This document shows, one piece after another, positions 1 to 10,640 of a stretch of DNA of 64,000 nucleotides. The position numbers and the translations under genes are program-made. A model generated the notes under the pieces. That model did not search any database. It was not told where the DNA came from and saw nothing but the letters and a program-made list of their open reading frames with translations. Positions within the stretch are counted from its first letter, which is position 1. Each line of letters begins with the position of its first letter. The DNA is from Zhengitettix transpicula (Eukaryota > Arthropoda > Insecta > Orthoptera > Tetrigidae). Location of the stretch: assembly GCA_037074705.1 (NCBI GenBank), contig CM073593.1:103501738-103565737 (forward strand), in the 5' to 3' direction.

Positions 1-94
1 GTTGATTTTCGACTTTTTTTTGGTACTACATTACTAATAACCAAAAAATAGCCAAATACAGACAAAATAAGTGATAATATAAATAAAAAGATTT

Positions 95-196
95 TTTTGA
101 GTTTTGTCAACTGACTTGGCCAGTGCTGTTGTGTCGCTCTAGGCTCTTCTTAGCACCTGACGAAAGGTGGAGAAGGATCCCAGAAACGTTGATTTA
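95..196 (+). repeat. Penelope-like terminal repeat (family A) with hammerhead core
   Basis: A partial copy of the most abundant repeat family in the window. It carries the family landmarks in order: a TTGTGTCGCTCTAGGCTCTT block, CTGACGA at 157-163, a GGATCCCA block and GAAAC at 183-187. The same block flanks a Penelope-like endonuclease relic near 30 kb, which is why I assign it to that class. This copy stops shortly after GAAACGTT and lacks the usual GTGTGGTATTTAT tail. Confidence 0.7.
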
Positions 197-1134
197 ATTT
201 TTTTTAAAAAAGAAAAATACGTTTGTTTAAATCCACTTTTCAGTATTTGAGCTGAGATTTTTGCAGGGGTATGAATACTAACAGTGACGTTTCTTCCGTT
301 GGCTGGTGCTGTGGTCTGAAGGGAAGGGGGGGGGGGAATCCAGCTGTTTGGAGTGGGGTAAGATGGTTTTTCCTCTTTCGCCCTCCATGTCTCCTTTTTT
401 GTTGTGTGTGTGTCTCAGTTAAACTAGGAACAGATACCCCTAAAAGCTGGCGTCAACCCCTCTGGTTATTTGTTACAATGGACTTTTCGTCCCCCTCCTG
501 ACATTAACCCTTACAAAAGTCTCTCTGTCTGTCGCTCTCTACCCAAAGCTGACAAAACATTCACGCATTCTAACGCCCGTTCCTCTCTACATCATCAGCC
601 AAAGTGAGGGACTCTACCTCGTTATAGCCACTTCGAACCTGCTCAGGGGGGATGCGGGGCGGGGAGGACAGAGGGAGGTTGGGAAATTTATGTGCTACGG
701 TTCAGATGCGACTCTCTTTAACTTTATATAAGCCTGAATTAATACCAAAGTCTATGGTCACTAGAGTCTTTTACCAATGCACGGTGGAGCACGAACATAG
801 ACTGATTGTTTTTTGAAACGTTGATAAATGAAAAAAAAAACTATTTTAATAATAATAATAATCACCCATCAACAGCTTTAAATTTATTTATTTATACAGT
901 AAAACGTCATATTTTTTTAATAAAAAGAAGCATCCGGCCTTATACTGACCAACAAGAAGGGTTTAAAAATAATTTGAATAGATTCTGGAAGTGAATGTTT
1001 TTATTTTCCCCTTTACAATTAACTTTCTTTGAAATGTATCTTGTCATGCAGTAAATTTAAATGTCTTTAAATAAATGTGAAAAACACCAGTCTATTATTT
1101 AGAATTAATTTCTTTAGAAAATTTTTTAAAAAAA
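197..1134. other. gene-free spacer
   Basis: No coding relic or RNA gene was recognised. The left half is mixed composition with a G9 run near 327-337. The right half is AT-rich, with a short AAT microsatellite around 846-861. Open frames of about 60-76 codons at 271-501 and 806-994 have no recognisable domain and look fortuitous. Confidence 0.5.
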
Positions 1135-1335
1135 ATGTATTAGACTAACACAACGTTTCATCCCTACGTGGGACATCTTCAGTTGTACATCATGTCAATT
1201 AAATTCAGTTAATATATAATTATTTACAATTATAATAATCTGACTTCCTTTTAAAATAAATGTAAAAAAAACCTAGCTAGTAGGACCAATTAGGGATGAA
1301 ACTTTGTGGTTGTCAAATATTATTTTTTAATTAGA
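1135..1335. repeat. degenerate inverted pair of hammerhead-like motifs
   Basis: On the minus strand at about 1153-1186 there is CTGAAGA, a hairpin with UCCC pairing to GGGA, and GAAACGTTG. About 110 bp to the right a decayed partner on the plus strand keeps AATTAGGGATGAAAC near 1290-1306. The inverted layout matches the better preserved element at 4.76-5.11 kb, so this is probably an older copy of the same kind of element. Confidence 0.5.
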
Positions 1336-2600
1336 TAATAATTTTTTTGGTGGTTCCAGGCCGGTTTTTTTCACTTTTATTTTAATTTTTCTTTATTATA
1401 TCATTATATTTAATCTATTTCTAGTTTTTCTTAATAAATTGTTAACGTGATTAGTACTAGAAAATTAGGTTAAATTGACGTATTTTTCTTGTAACATCTT
1501 GACAATTAAGATTGCATAACCATTTTATTTTTTAAAAAAATTATTTTATCTTATAAAATCCCCCTCAGGGCGACATATTTCTGATTTACATGCTTGGACC
1601 ACACATCGTTCTTTGCAAAACTAGATAATATTTATACACATTAATATATAATCATTATAATCCAAAAAAAAAATAAGTTAAGAAACAAATAAATTGACTG
1701 GAATGATGGAATAGTTCTGGGAATTTGTAAAATTAAATTTTTTGTTCTTTCCTCTTTTCAATTCATAATTATTTTAATATTTTTTTGAATTATTTTTACA
1801 GACGACCACGATCGAGACTTTGAAGGTGTCTCTTAAAATATTAAACTGAATGGACCTCCTGTAATTATCAGAGTGAGGTAAGTGGACAGAAAATAACTAG
1901 AAAACACCTAAGGAAATTTTTTTACAAGTCTATTTATTGTTTCTTTTTTTTAAAAAAAAACATTTTCGGAGAAAAGTGAGCCTCTTGTGGGAGGAATAAT
2001 GTAAACTGTTTCCAAAAATTGTTTCGAATTTTTTTATTATTAATCTTTATACTTATTTTTATCGTGTTTGAAATGAGTAAAAATTTCACTAAACTCTATT
2101 TATGTTCGGCCAAATATTTTATTTTTACATTACACTGAGAATTAACACTGTACGCTGTAATAAATAAATTAGGTACTTATTTTTGTATCTCATAAAAATT
2201 AAATAACATCAGTGTATAAGATAATTTATTATATTAGTACGATATTATTACCACCGTAACAAAATTGCATTTGGTCTTAAAAATTATCAGCGTCAAAACA
2301 TCTTAATCCGGGTGGGTTTTTTTAGTACCATTTAACCTAACCTGTAACGACAAGTCTCCTGATTCAGGGCAGCCAATCTTCCACACGTTAAAAATTTTTA
2401 ATTACTAACAATATTTACGGGTATGATATTTTTAATTTCGAAATCATTGATTAAACACGTTATAATTTTATGTTAATATTTAACAAGATATTATAAAAGG
2501 CTATACAACCGGGTATAACCATGATATAAAGTTTAAAAGATGTAATTGATAACACTGAAAAAATTGTTTAATGAAAATAATTTACGTCTGATAGAAAATA
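1336..2600. other. AT-rich spacer
   Basis: Strongly AT-rich sequence with no recognisable coding relic, RNA gene or tandem repeat. No open frame in this stretch is long enough or structured enough to report. Confidence 0.5.
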
Positions 2601-2795
2601 AAGAATAAGAATAACAGACAAAAATAGGGGTAATATGAATACCACACAACGTTTCTAGGATCAGTTGACAACTGACCAGTGCAGTTGTTTCGCTCTAGGC
2701 TCTTCTTAGCACCTGACGAAAGGGACAAGGATCCCTGAAACGTTGTGTGGTATTTATATTACCCTTTTTTTCTGTCTGTATTGACTGTCTTTCCT
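2601..2795. repeat. Penelope-like terminal repeat (family A), palindromic pair
   Basis: A short minus-oriented arm (GGTAATATGAATACCACACA, then AACGTTTCTAGGATC, ending near 2661) faces a full plus-oriented unit. The plus unit has the GCTCTAGGCTCTTCTTAGC block, CTGACGA at 2713-2719, a perfect GGGA/UCCC helix II and GAAAC at 2737-2741, followed by GTTGTGTGGTATTTATATTA. The two ends are reverse complements over about 40 bp, so the element can fold back on itself. Confidence 0.75.
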
Positions 2796-4756
2796 ATTCA
2801 AAATTTGTTTAATCTTAAAACAGATCCCAATACATCATTTTAATCTTCAATCGACTCTCCCCCCCCCCCATCCTCCCACAAAGCCTCGTCTTAAGTGATG
2901 ATACTTACTTTTTTTGTTCGTCCTGACCTTCCCACTGTAACTACTTTCGTTATATAAATATTTTTTCTCCGTTCCATGTACCACAGAAAATAAAATGGAG
3001 GAATATATAGTTTTTATTTCTCAAATAATATTTCCTTAATTTAAATTATAAAGAAACTGTTTAGTTTATATTCCAGGAGGTGTTATCAAATAGGTAAATA
3101 CTGAAGAATGAGCCGGATAACAAAAGACTAATATTAAAAAAAGGGGGGGAGGTGGTGGTGGGGGACGTGAACTGCTGCCGATAGCTTTTTATAGAATCCA
3201 ATTTGTCCGAAAGTGTTTGAACAGGAGAAATTTAATATTTTATAGACTATTAAACGCTGGTACACATTTTCGTGAACAATAATCCGTCTTTTATATGCTG
3301 CTGTAAAATGTGTTTTCTTGCGTTCACATGCAATTAACGCGGTTCATGGATGCATTAAGTCGACCGGCGACAGAACAAGGCCTTTTAAAAAAACCTAAAA
3401 AAAAAACATGTATGAAATTGCTCGTGTTATTACTTTTCTGGGCCCTTTATGAACTTTTTTTTTTGTTTGGAATGTGTGAATTACAAAAGTAACGTTGAAG
3501 GTGATTGGTACATCAGTGTGAAATAAAGTCAGTTGAGTGATCTACTATTATCCTTTCTGAACCCTCCTGCCGCCTCTCTCTCTTATTTTCGTTATGACGT
3601 CACGCGGTATACATCATATTCCCTTAAAAAAAAGAGAAACATGAGTAGACTTCATTTGCCACTGGAGCAACTGCAGGAACGACTCTGCAGGAGTCCAATC
3701 CTGTTTTCACTCGTTGCAGGACAACAGAACCACTCCTCCCAGATTGTACTTGCAAATGGCCTAGCAAAACAACAACGAACCTGAAAAACTGGTTACAGTA
3801 GCCGCTAATAATGACGAGGACGACGACGGTGACGCCTGTGTGAAGAGGAGGTGGATGATGATGATGATGATGGTCATGAAAAAGAAGACGACATGCATCG
3901 TGTGCGCGCGCGCGTTCGCGTATCACCGTGTAATATCTTGCAGGACGGTGGCTGCCTCCCCCCCCTGTTCCCCCCCCCCCTCCCTCAACCCCACACTACA
4001 CCAATCTATTTCCGACACCATCACTCGCTCTCTTTCTCTCTTCATCTCATCGGAGATAGAAGAAGAGATGAGCGGGAGAGAAAAAAAAAAGTCCCCCCCA
4101 TCGTATTCCCGGCAGCTCGAAAGCAAAACACATCAATCTCTTTTCAAAACGACGGACATGGGGAGTTATTTACTGTTAGTTTATCTCCGGACTTTGGTGG
4201 TGTTAAAAAATAACGAGGTAGGATACGCACGCACAGGAAGAGGGAAAAGCGGGTAAAACTTTCAAAAGAAAAAGAGGTGGAAGAGGAGGAGGAGAAGGAC
4301 TAACAACGTATGCGACACGTATGCACATGAATTATCTGTTCCGGAGGGCGGCCTCTAGGTTAAGCTGGTCCCAAAATTATGCTTTGTCGTTCTTTTTGTT
4401 CCGAGAAGAAAGAAAGAAAGAGACAGAAGGGGAAAAACCGGGAGATCCTGCGGTGGTAGAATTACCCTATCAATTCAATAAACCGGAGAAAGAAAATCCT
4501 TCCAGTAGAGCCACAACCTTCTGATTAATTCACGATTATCCTCTGACTGTGGAAGAGTGACTTAACAAGTGTAACTACTGGAAGGCGAAATTAATGCGGG
4601 TTTCCGATAATCACCAATAAATTACAAATCAGCGTAAAAACATCCTTAAGGGTTGGCCTGTTAAAACTCACTTCATCCTGTACGAACTCAGAGCCTACTT
4701 GGTTCAGTCAAGAACCAAGTTTCACAATACAAATACGAGCCTTTAGTTTCCTGACG
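2796..4756. other. gene-free spacer with C/G tracts and a purine-rich island
   Basis: No gene was recognised. The first part is AT-rich with poly-C and poly-G tracts around 2861 and 3145. Between about 3840 and 4320 the sequence is richer in GC and low-complexity: a GAT microsatellite at 3850-3872, alternating CG near 3903-3913 and C-runs at 3957-3980. Overlapping open frames of 67-138 codons here translate to homopolymer-like peptides and are not credible genes. Confidence 0.5.
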
Positions 4757-5112
4757 TTTAAAAATATTTTAAATATTAAAAATACAACAGCCTATTAGTC
4801 ATTAAAAAAATTATTTTCTATTTAAATCATAGCATTTTAACAGAAACAACGTTTCGTCCCTGATTGAGAACTCTTCAGGGGTACACTTACAATTCAATTA
4901 TAAATTATTGTAGGAAAATTTAGATTCACAATTTTTTTTAGAAATTTATCAATATAAAATTTTCTTATAATAAATTATAACTGCCCACCTGAAGATGTCC
5001 CAATCAGGGACGAAACGTTGTGTCTGTTAAATAATATGTTTCAAGTAGAATAATAATTTTTTTCTGACTAATAGGCTGGAGTTTTTAATATTTAATTTAA
5101 AATTAATTTCTG
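4757..5112. repeat. inverted-repeat element with hammerhead cores in both arms
   Basis: Arms at about 4757-4879 and 4985-5112 are inverted copies of each other, sharing CCTATTAGTC near their outer ends and the ribozyme-like core at their inner ends. The minus-strand core (4851-4878) has CTGAAGA, helix II GUUCU/GGGAC and GAAACGTTG. The plus-strand core (4989-5016) has CTGAAGA, one extra U, helix II GUCCC/GGGAC and GAAACGTTGTG. In the plus copy GUG after the ACGUU site pairs with CAC before CUGAAGA, a short helix I. About 105 bp of AT-rich sequence separates the arms. Confidence 0.75.
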
Positions 5113-5264
5113 ATTACTATAATTTTTAAAAATATTAATTTGTACCAAATTGTTTTGTACCATTTATAGCACAATAATTAATCATTTGTTTCCTTTTATC
5201 AGGACATGTGAGTAATTATTTTATATTAGCTTATTGCAATATTCACGCATGGTTTTAAACTGAT

Positions 5265-5340
5265 TGACCTCCTGTGGTGCAGGGGTCAGCGTGACTGCCT
5301 CACATCACAGAGGTCCCGGGTGCGAATCCCGGCGAGGACA
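5265..5340 (+). tRNA. tRNA-like pseudogene or tRNA-derived SINE head
   Basis: A 76-nt tRNA-like sequence. Acceptor ends TGACCTC and GAGGACA pair with one mismatch. The T arm is perfect (CCGGG/CCCGG around a 7-nt loop). The A box TGGTGCAGGGG (5275-5285) fits the consensus and the B box at 5319-5329 differs at one position. The anticodon arm folds poorly, so I do not call an isotype, although the surroundings of CCTCACA recall tRNA-Val(CAC). No tRNA-unrelated SINE body or A-tail was recognised downstream. Confidence 0.55.
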
Positions 5341-5654
5341 AGGATGTGTTATTCTTAATATATTAAACGTAAATGAATTAGATTTTTACTCTTTGAGCCT
5401 GAATGTTAAAGAATTATATTTATTAATTACATCTATTTTCGTTCCCATATTTCACGTATGTATTGTTTCACGTTTTTTTAAAATGGTGTCATCGTTTTCG
5501 GTATCTATTTATAATTGTAAAGAACTGAAAAAAATTCTTTATATCCGCCTTATTATAATTTAACGAGTAACTTATATAATCTTCTAGATGACGTCATACA
5601 CGGTTGAAATTCTTTTCTGAATTTTTATTTGTGAACTCCCTAAATTGTCCTCGG
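5341..5654. other. gene-free AT-rich spacer
   Basis: AT-rich sequence between the tRNA-like unit and the TA microsatellite. An open frame of 99 codons at 5264-5563 reads through the tRNA-like sequence and is not a gene. Confidence 0.45.

Positions 5655-5702
<48 letters not shown>
5655..5702. repeat. (TA)n microsatellite
   Basis: About 24 uninterrupted TA dinucleotides. Confidence 0.97.
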
Positions 5703-5706
<4 letters not shown>

Positions 5707-5844
5707 CAGTTAAAAAGCCGGGGAAAAAAAGTATTCATCGCCACATCTTTCCGTATCCATCGGAGCGGATAAAATAGGTTGTTGCTGTGAATAGATGCAT
5801 AACTACGTTTTTTTCCCCCCCTGAAGGAATATAGAGGTAGTGTG

Positions 5845-6025
<181 letters not shown>

Positions 6026-6369
6026 TATACACTTGCTGGAACTAATCGACTAACATAAAAGGCTAATTAGGAAGAAAGAGGAGAAAAAAAACCGCGCTGG
6101 GTGGTATCAGGAAGTATAAGGGAAATTCCGTGAGTAATCATACAAGAAAGGTTTGATAGTTAGAAGATAAAGCAATGTTTTTAGTTAATTAGGCACTTGA
6201 ATATCACCGTTTGTGAGTCTCCGAAGCCATTTCTGGTCATTTGTATTTATTTTCTACACTATTTTATTATTAACAAAAAAAAATTCTGTGACTACCCAAT
6301 TTTCCCTAAAAAAATTATTTAAAAAAATAATCACACTATCCGAAAGAGTTGTAAGGTACCAGGAAAACT

Positions 6370-8031
6370 TGTTGAGACGGCCCAAAATCCATCCAGGGTT
6401 GTAAATCCAATAATTACCTCGGTTACGATAGACAGAGTTGAGGATGATATGAGGACGAGGAGGATGGAGACGACTGCCGAATGATAGGGGAAGAACGGAA
6501 TAATATTGTTGAGAAGACCCAAAATCCATCCTGGGTTGTAAAGCCAATAATTACCTCGGTTACGATTGACGGTGTTGAGGATGATGTGAGGACGAGGACG
6601 ATGGGAGTAGGAGGATGGAGACGACTGCCGATTGATAGGGGAAGAATGGAATAATATTGTTGAGAAGGCCCAAAATCCATCCAGGGTTGTAAAGCCAATA
6701 ATTACCTCGGTTACGATAGACGGAGTTGAGGATGATGTGAGGACGAGGAGGATGGAGACGACTGCCGAATGATAGGGGAAGAACGGAATAATATTGTTGA
6801 GAAGACCCAAAATCCATCCAGGGTTGTAAAGCCAATAATTACCTCGGTTACGATTGACGGAGTTGAGGATGATGTGAGGACGAGGACGATGGGAGTAGGA
6901 GGATGGAGACGACTGCCGAATGATAGGGGAAGAACGGAATAATATTGTTGAGAAGGCCCAAAATCCATCCAGGGTTGTAAAGCCAATAATTACCTCGGTT
7001 ACGATAGACGGAGTTGAGGACGAGGACGATGGGAGTAGGAGGATGGAGACGACTGCCGAATGAAAGGGGAAGAATGCAATAATATTGTTGAGAAGGCCCA
7101 AAATCCATCCAGGGTTACAAAGCCAATAATTACCTCGGTTGCGATAGACGGAGTTGAGGATGATATGAGGACGAGGAGGATGGGAGTAGGAGGATGGAGA
7201 TGACTGCCGAATGATAGGGGAAGAACGGAATAATATTGTTGAGAAGGCCCAAAATCCATCCAGGGTTGTAAAGCCAATAATTACCTCGGTTACGATAGAC
7301 GGAGTTGAGGATGATGTGAGGACGAGGACGATGGGAGTAGGAGGATGGAGACGACTGCCGAATGATAGGGGAAGAATGGAATAATATTGTTGAGAAGGCC
7401 CAAAGTCCATCCAGGTTTGTAAAACCAATAATTACCTCGGTTACGATAGACAGAGTTGAGGATGATATGAGGACGAGGACGATGGGAGTAGGTGGATGGA
7501 GACGACTGCCGAATGATAGGGGAAGAATGGAATAATATTGTTGAGAAGGCCCAAAGTCCATCCAGGTTTGTAAAACCAATAATTACCTCGGTTACGATAG
7601 ACAGAGTTGAGGATGATATGAGGACGAGGACGATGGGAGTAGGTGGATGGAGACGACTGCCGAATGATAGGGGAAGAATGGAATAATATTGTTGAGAAGG
7701 CCCAAAGTCCATCCAGGTTTGTAAAACCAATAATTACCTCGGTTACGATTGACGGAGTTGAGGATGATGTGAGGACGAGGACGATGGGAGTAGGAGGATG
7801 GAGACGACTGCCGAATGATAGGGGAAGAATGGAATAATATTGTTGAGAAGGCCCAAAGTCCATCCAGGTTTGTAAAACCAATAATTACCTCGGTTACGAT
7901 TGACGGAGTTGAGGAGAAGTGAGGACGAGGACGATGGGAGTAGGAGGATGGAGACGACTGTCGAATGATAGGGGAAGAATGGAATAATATTGTTGAGAAG
8001 GCCCAAAATCCATCCAGGGTTGTAAAGCCAA
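6370..8031. repeat. minisatellite, 12 copies of a 137/151-bp unit
   Basis: The marker CCCAAARTCCATCCAGG occurs at 6381, 6518, 6669, 6806, 6957, 7097, 7248, 7399, 7550, 7701, 7852 and 8002. Spacings are 137, 151, 137, 151, 140, then 151 five times and 150 for the last step. The short units lack the segment GACGATGGGAGTAG. Units are nearly identical, especially 7399-7852. The minus strand has few stops, so a 365-codon frame (6331-7428) and many shorter overlapping ones appear. A 151-bp unit shifts phase at each copy, so these are most simply artefacts of a stop-poor repeat. Confidence 0.95.
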
Positions 8032-8182
8032 TGATTAATTAATTAAATCCCGTAATATGAAACGTTATCTTAATTTGAACGCTTATTCTATTTGGCATAT
8101 TTCCTCAGTTGTCTACTAGTGGAATCAAGAAATTTATTTGACCCCCCTCCACCCAAAAAGTATCAGTGTTTTTTGGTTTATC
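8032..8182. other. short spacer
   Basis: AT-rich junction between the minisatellite and the next family A copy, with nothing recognisable in it. Confidence 0.4.
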
Positions 8183-8345
8183 AGTTTTGCCAACTAACGA
8201 GTGCAGTTGTGTCCCCATAGGCTCCTCTTAGCACCTGATGAAAGGGACAAGGATGGCCAGAAACGTTGTAGTGTGGTATTTATATCATCACTTATTTTAT
8301 CTGTATCTGCCCACCTTTCTTTTTATTTATTAACAATAATAGTTA
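8183..8345 (+). repeat. Penelope-like terminal repeat (family A)
   Basis: A single plus-oriented unit. It has the GAGTGCAGTTGTGTC block, the canonical hammerhead heptamer CTGATGA at 8235-8241 and GAAAC at 8260-8264, then GTTGTAGTGTGGTATTTATA. Helix II is weakened here (GGGA opposite GGCC). Confidence 0.75.
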
Positions 8346-9524
8346 AGAGGTGGGAACAACGCGACGGCAGCTTGAGGGAGTCAAAAACTCGAAACACTAA
8401 AGAAACTGAAACCGGTACATTTTTGCTTCTAAGAATCGACTTCCGAGGAAACGCTGTCTTTTCTGCAAGTTGCCCTCCATTGAAAGTGAACAGGCGTGAA
8501 CCATTCCAGCGCGTTTTCTGCTTCACAGAGATCACCCGTGATTCTCGTGCGTGGGAACGGTTCATTTCACTGCTTGGCTTTTCTTTTCTTTCTTCTTTCC
8601 AGTCTCTTTAGAGTCGGTCTTAATAGCTACGAGGTTTTTTTCTTTCCGTCACTTCTCTCCACCCTTTTTTTTTATTACGTTGTTGTATAGAATTTTGGTC
8701 TGGAAACAATTCTCTTTTCATTATAACCGCGGTAAAGCGCTCGTAACTCTTGTTACCTCCCAATATCCCCCGAGGGATGTCTCACCCTGCGCAACGCTTT
8801 TACCTCCGGTATTATGGCACATGGCAACTGCAACACATGTTAATAAATATTATTATCGATTTTTTTCGTTCTCTCCAGAATAATTTGTCAAGTGTCTTCT
8901 ACTGCGTTACTTCTTGCGATGCTTCTTCACAGTATCTAAAATGTAGTTTTTTTAAGAGGCATTTTTTAGGCATCCGAAACGTCGATATTAAACCACAACT
9001 TCTTTCAATCTTGATCGAAATTTAGGTGACGCAACGTTGGTTGGTATGTTAAATGGTTTTTGAAACTCCCTGTAGTCTAAAAGGGATTATCTGCAGTGAA
9101 CCATGAACCACTAGAGGAAAAGGATTTTTCCCACTCTCGATGAATTATATGGATATTAAAATCTCTGGCTGTTAATGTAATGTGGAATTTAATATTTGAT
9201 AGTTGATTCAATATAAGCAGTTTATAATTGTATGATTAAATTAACAGATGAAGTGCAGGATAGCTCGAATTACCTTTCGACCGAAATTAATGCATACATA
9301 TGATATATACTAAAATGTTATGTGATTGAAGAAATTTGAACACCACGAGTCTGCTATCAGGAAATAATAACAAAAATTGAAGCTGAAATAGATTATATTA
9401 GTTTATTTATATATTTAATATAGTTGTAAGGACATTGAACTTTTTTCCGGCGAACAGTAATTTACAATTGTACTATTTAGGGGACAGTCGGTAAAAAATC
9501 TGACTGTAATTCCAATAAAAATTC
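8346..9524. other. gene-free spacer
   Basis: No gene was recognised. Overlapping open frames of 64-136 codons at 8201-9025 have no recognisable domain. CGAAACGTCGATATT near 8978-8993 resembles the tail of a ribozyme motif, but its CTGA half is missing. Confidence 0.45.
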
Positions 9525-10030
9525 TTACCGCACAACGTTTCTGGGATCCTTTGCCCCTTTCGTCAGGTGCTAAGAAGAGCCTAGACCGACACAACTGCAC
9601 TAGTCAGATGAAAAAATGTTTTGAGTTTACTTTTTTAGTTTCAAAATCAAAATACGATAAACAGAAAAACGGCCAATTAGTCAGAAAAAAGAAAAAAGTG
9701 TTAAAACGAATATAATTATAATGAATAATAAAGATAGCCAATACAGACAACAACAAAAAAGTAAAATAAATACCACACAACGTTTCTGGGATCCTTGGTC
9801 CCTTTCGTCGGGTGCTAAGAACATCCTAGAGCGACACAACTGCACTGGTCAATTGACAACACTCCAAAAAGGCTGTTAATAAATGTTACAGGATAAGTAA
9901 TAAGGGAGATAGCCAAATATAGACAAAATAAGTCATAATATAAATACCACACAACGTTTCTGGCATCCTTTTCCCCTTTCATCAGGTGCTAAGATGAGCC
10001 TGGAGTGACACAACTGCAGTCATAAGTCGA
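9525..10030 (-). repeat. three minus-oriented Penelope-like terminal repeats (family A)
   Basis: Three successive minus-strand units at about 9527-9606, 9690-9870 and 9885-10024. Each reads, on the plus strand, ACCACACAACGTTTCTGG, GATCCTT, CTTTCGTC or CTTTCATC, AGGTGCTAAG, CCTAGAGCGACACAACTGCA. The inter-unit segment (AATAAAGATAGCCAATACAG and similar) is the same as in the arrays at 10.1 and 13.8 kb. Confidence 0.8.
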
Positions 10031-10112
10031 CAAAACTCAAAAGCCGAGATCGGAGTCAAATCCGGGATTATGGATGTCGCTGAGTTTTTGACAACCCGGA
10101 CAAAGCCGGCTT
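10031..10112. mobile_element. Helitron-like fragment between opposed family A units
   Basis: The segment has GAGATCGGAGTCAAATCC, then GGGATTATGG and GACAACCCGGACAAAGCCGG. It resembles the tandem block near the 3' end of the Helitron at 62.5-63.3 kb (ATTGGAGTCAAATC, GGTTATGG, GGGCAACGCCGGG). The same segment sits in the same position at about 32047-32140. Confidence 0.5.
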
Positions 10113-10640
10113 TTGAGTGTTGTCAACTGACCTGTGAAGTTGTGTCGCTCTAGGCTCTTCTCAACACCTGATGAAAGGAGCAAAGGATCCCAGAAACGTT
10201 GTCTGGTATTTATTCTACCACTTTTTGTGTGAATTGGATATTTTTCTTATTCATTTGTCCCTTTCGTCCGGTGCTAAGAAGAGATTTTGAGTTTCGTCAA
10301 CTGACAAGTGCAGTTGTGTCGCTCTAGGCTCTTCTCAGCACCTGACGAAAGGCACAAGGTTCCCAGAAACGTTGTGTGGTATTTATTCTACCACTTTTTG
10401 TGTGAATTGGATATTTGTCTTATTCATTTGCCCCTTTCGTCCGGTGCTAAGAAGAGATTTTGAGTTTCGTCAACTGACAAGTGCAGTTGTGTCGCTATAG
10501 GCTCTTCTCAGCACCTGACGAAAGGGACAAGGATCCCAGAAACGTTGTATTTGTATTTAAATTACCACTTTTTTGTTTGAATTGGCTATCTTTCTTATTC
10601 ATTATTTTCAATAAGACGTTCATTTTAAAAATACTTTCCA
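10113..10640 (+). repeat. three-unit tandem array of the ~174-bp hammerhead repeat (family A)
   Basis: The block TGTGTCGCT(C/A)TAGG recurs at 10141, 10315 and 10488, a spacing of 174 and 173 bp. Each unit has a ribozyme-like core: CTGACGA or CTGATGA, a short helix II, GAAACGTTGT. In tandem register the ACGU after one core can pair with the ACGU after the next (helix III). The site then lies after ACGUU, and GUGU pairs with GCAC ahead of CUGACGA (helix I). Each unit also holds a ~24-bp inverted repeat, from CCTTTCGTCCGGTGCTAAG to the matching CTTCTCAGCACCTGACG side, and a hairpin GTGGTA/TACCAC. Confidence 0.8.

Noticed and set aside
3624..4256. Overlapping 100-138-codon frames
   Set aside because: Products are histidine, methionine or aspartate runs from a GAT repeat and pyrimidine tracts.
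6331..7428. 365-codon minus-strand open frame
   Set aside because: It lies wholly in the 137/151-bp minisatellite, all phases of the unit are read in turn, and no domain or codon bias is visible.
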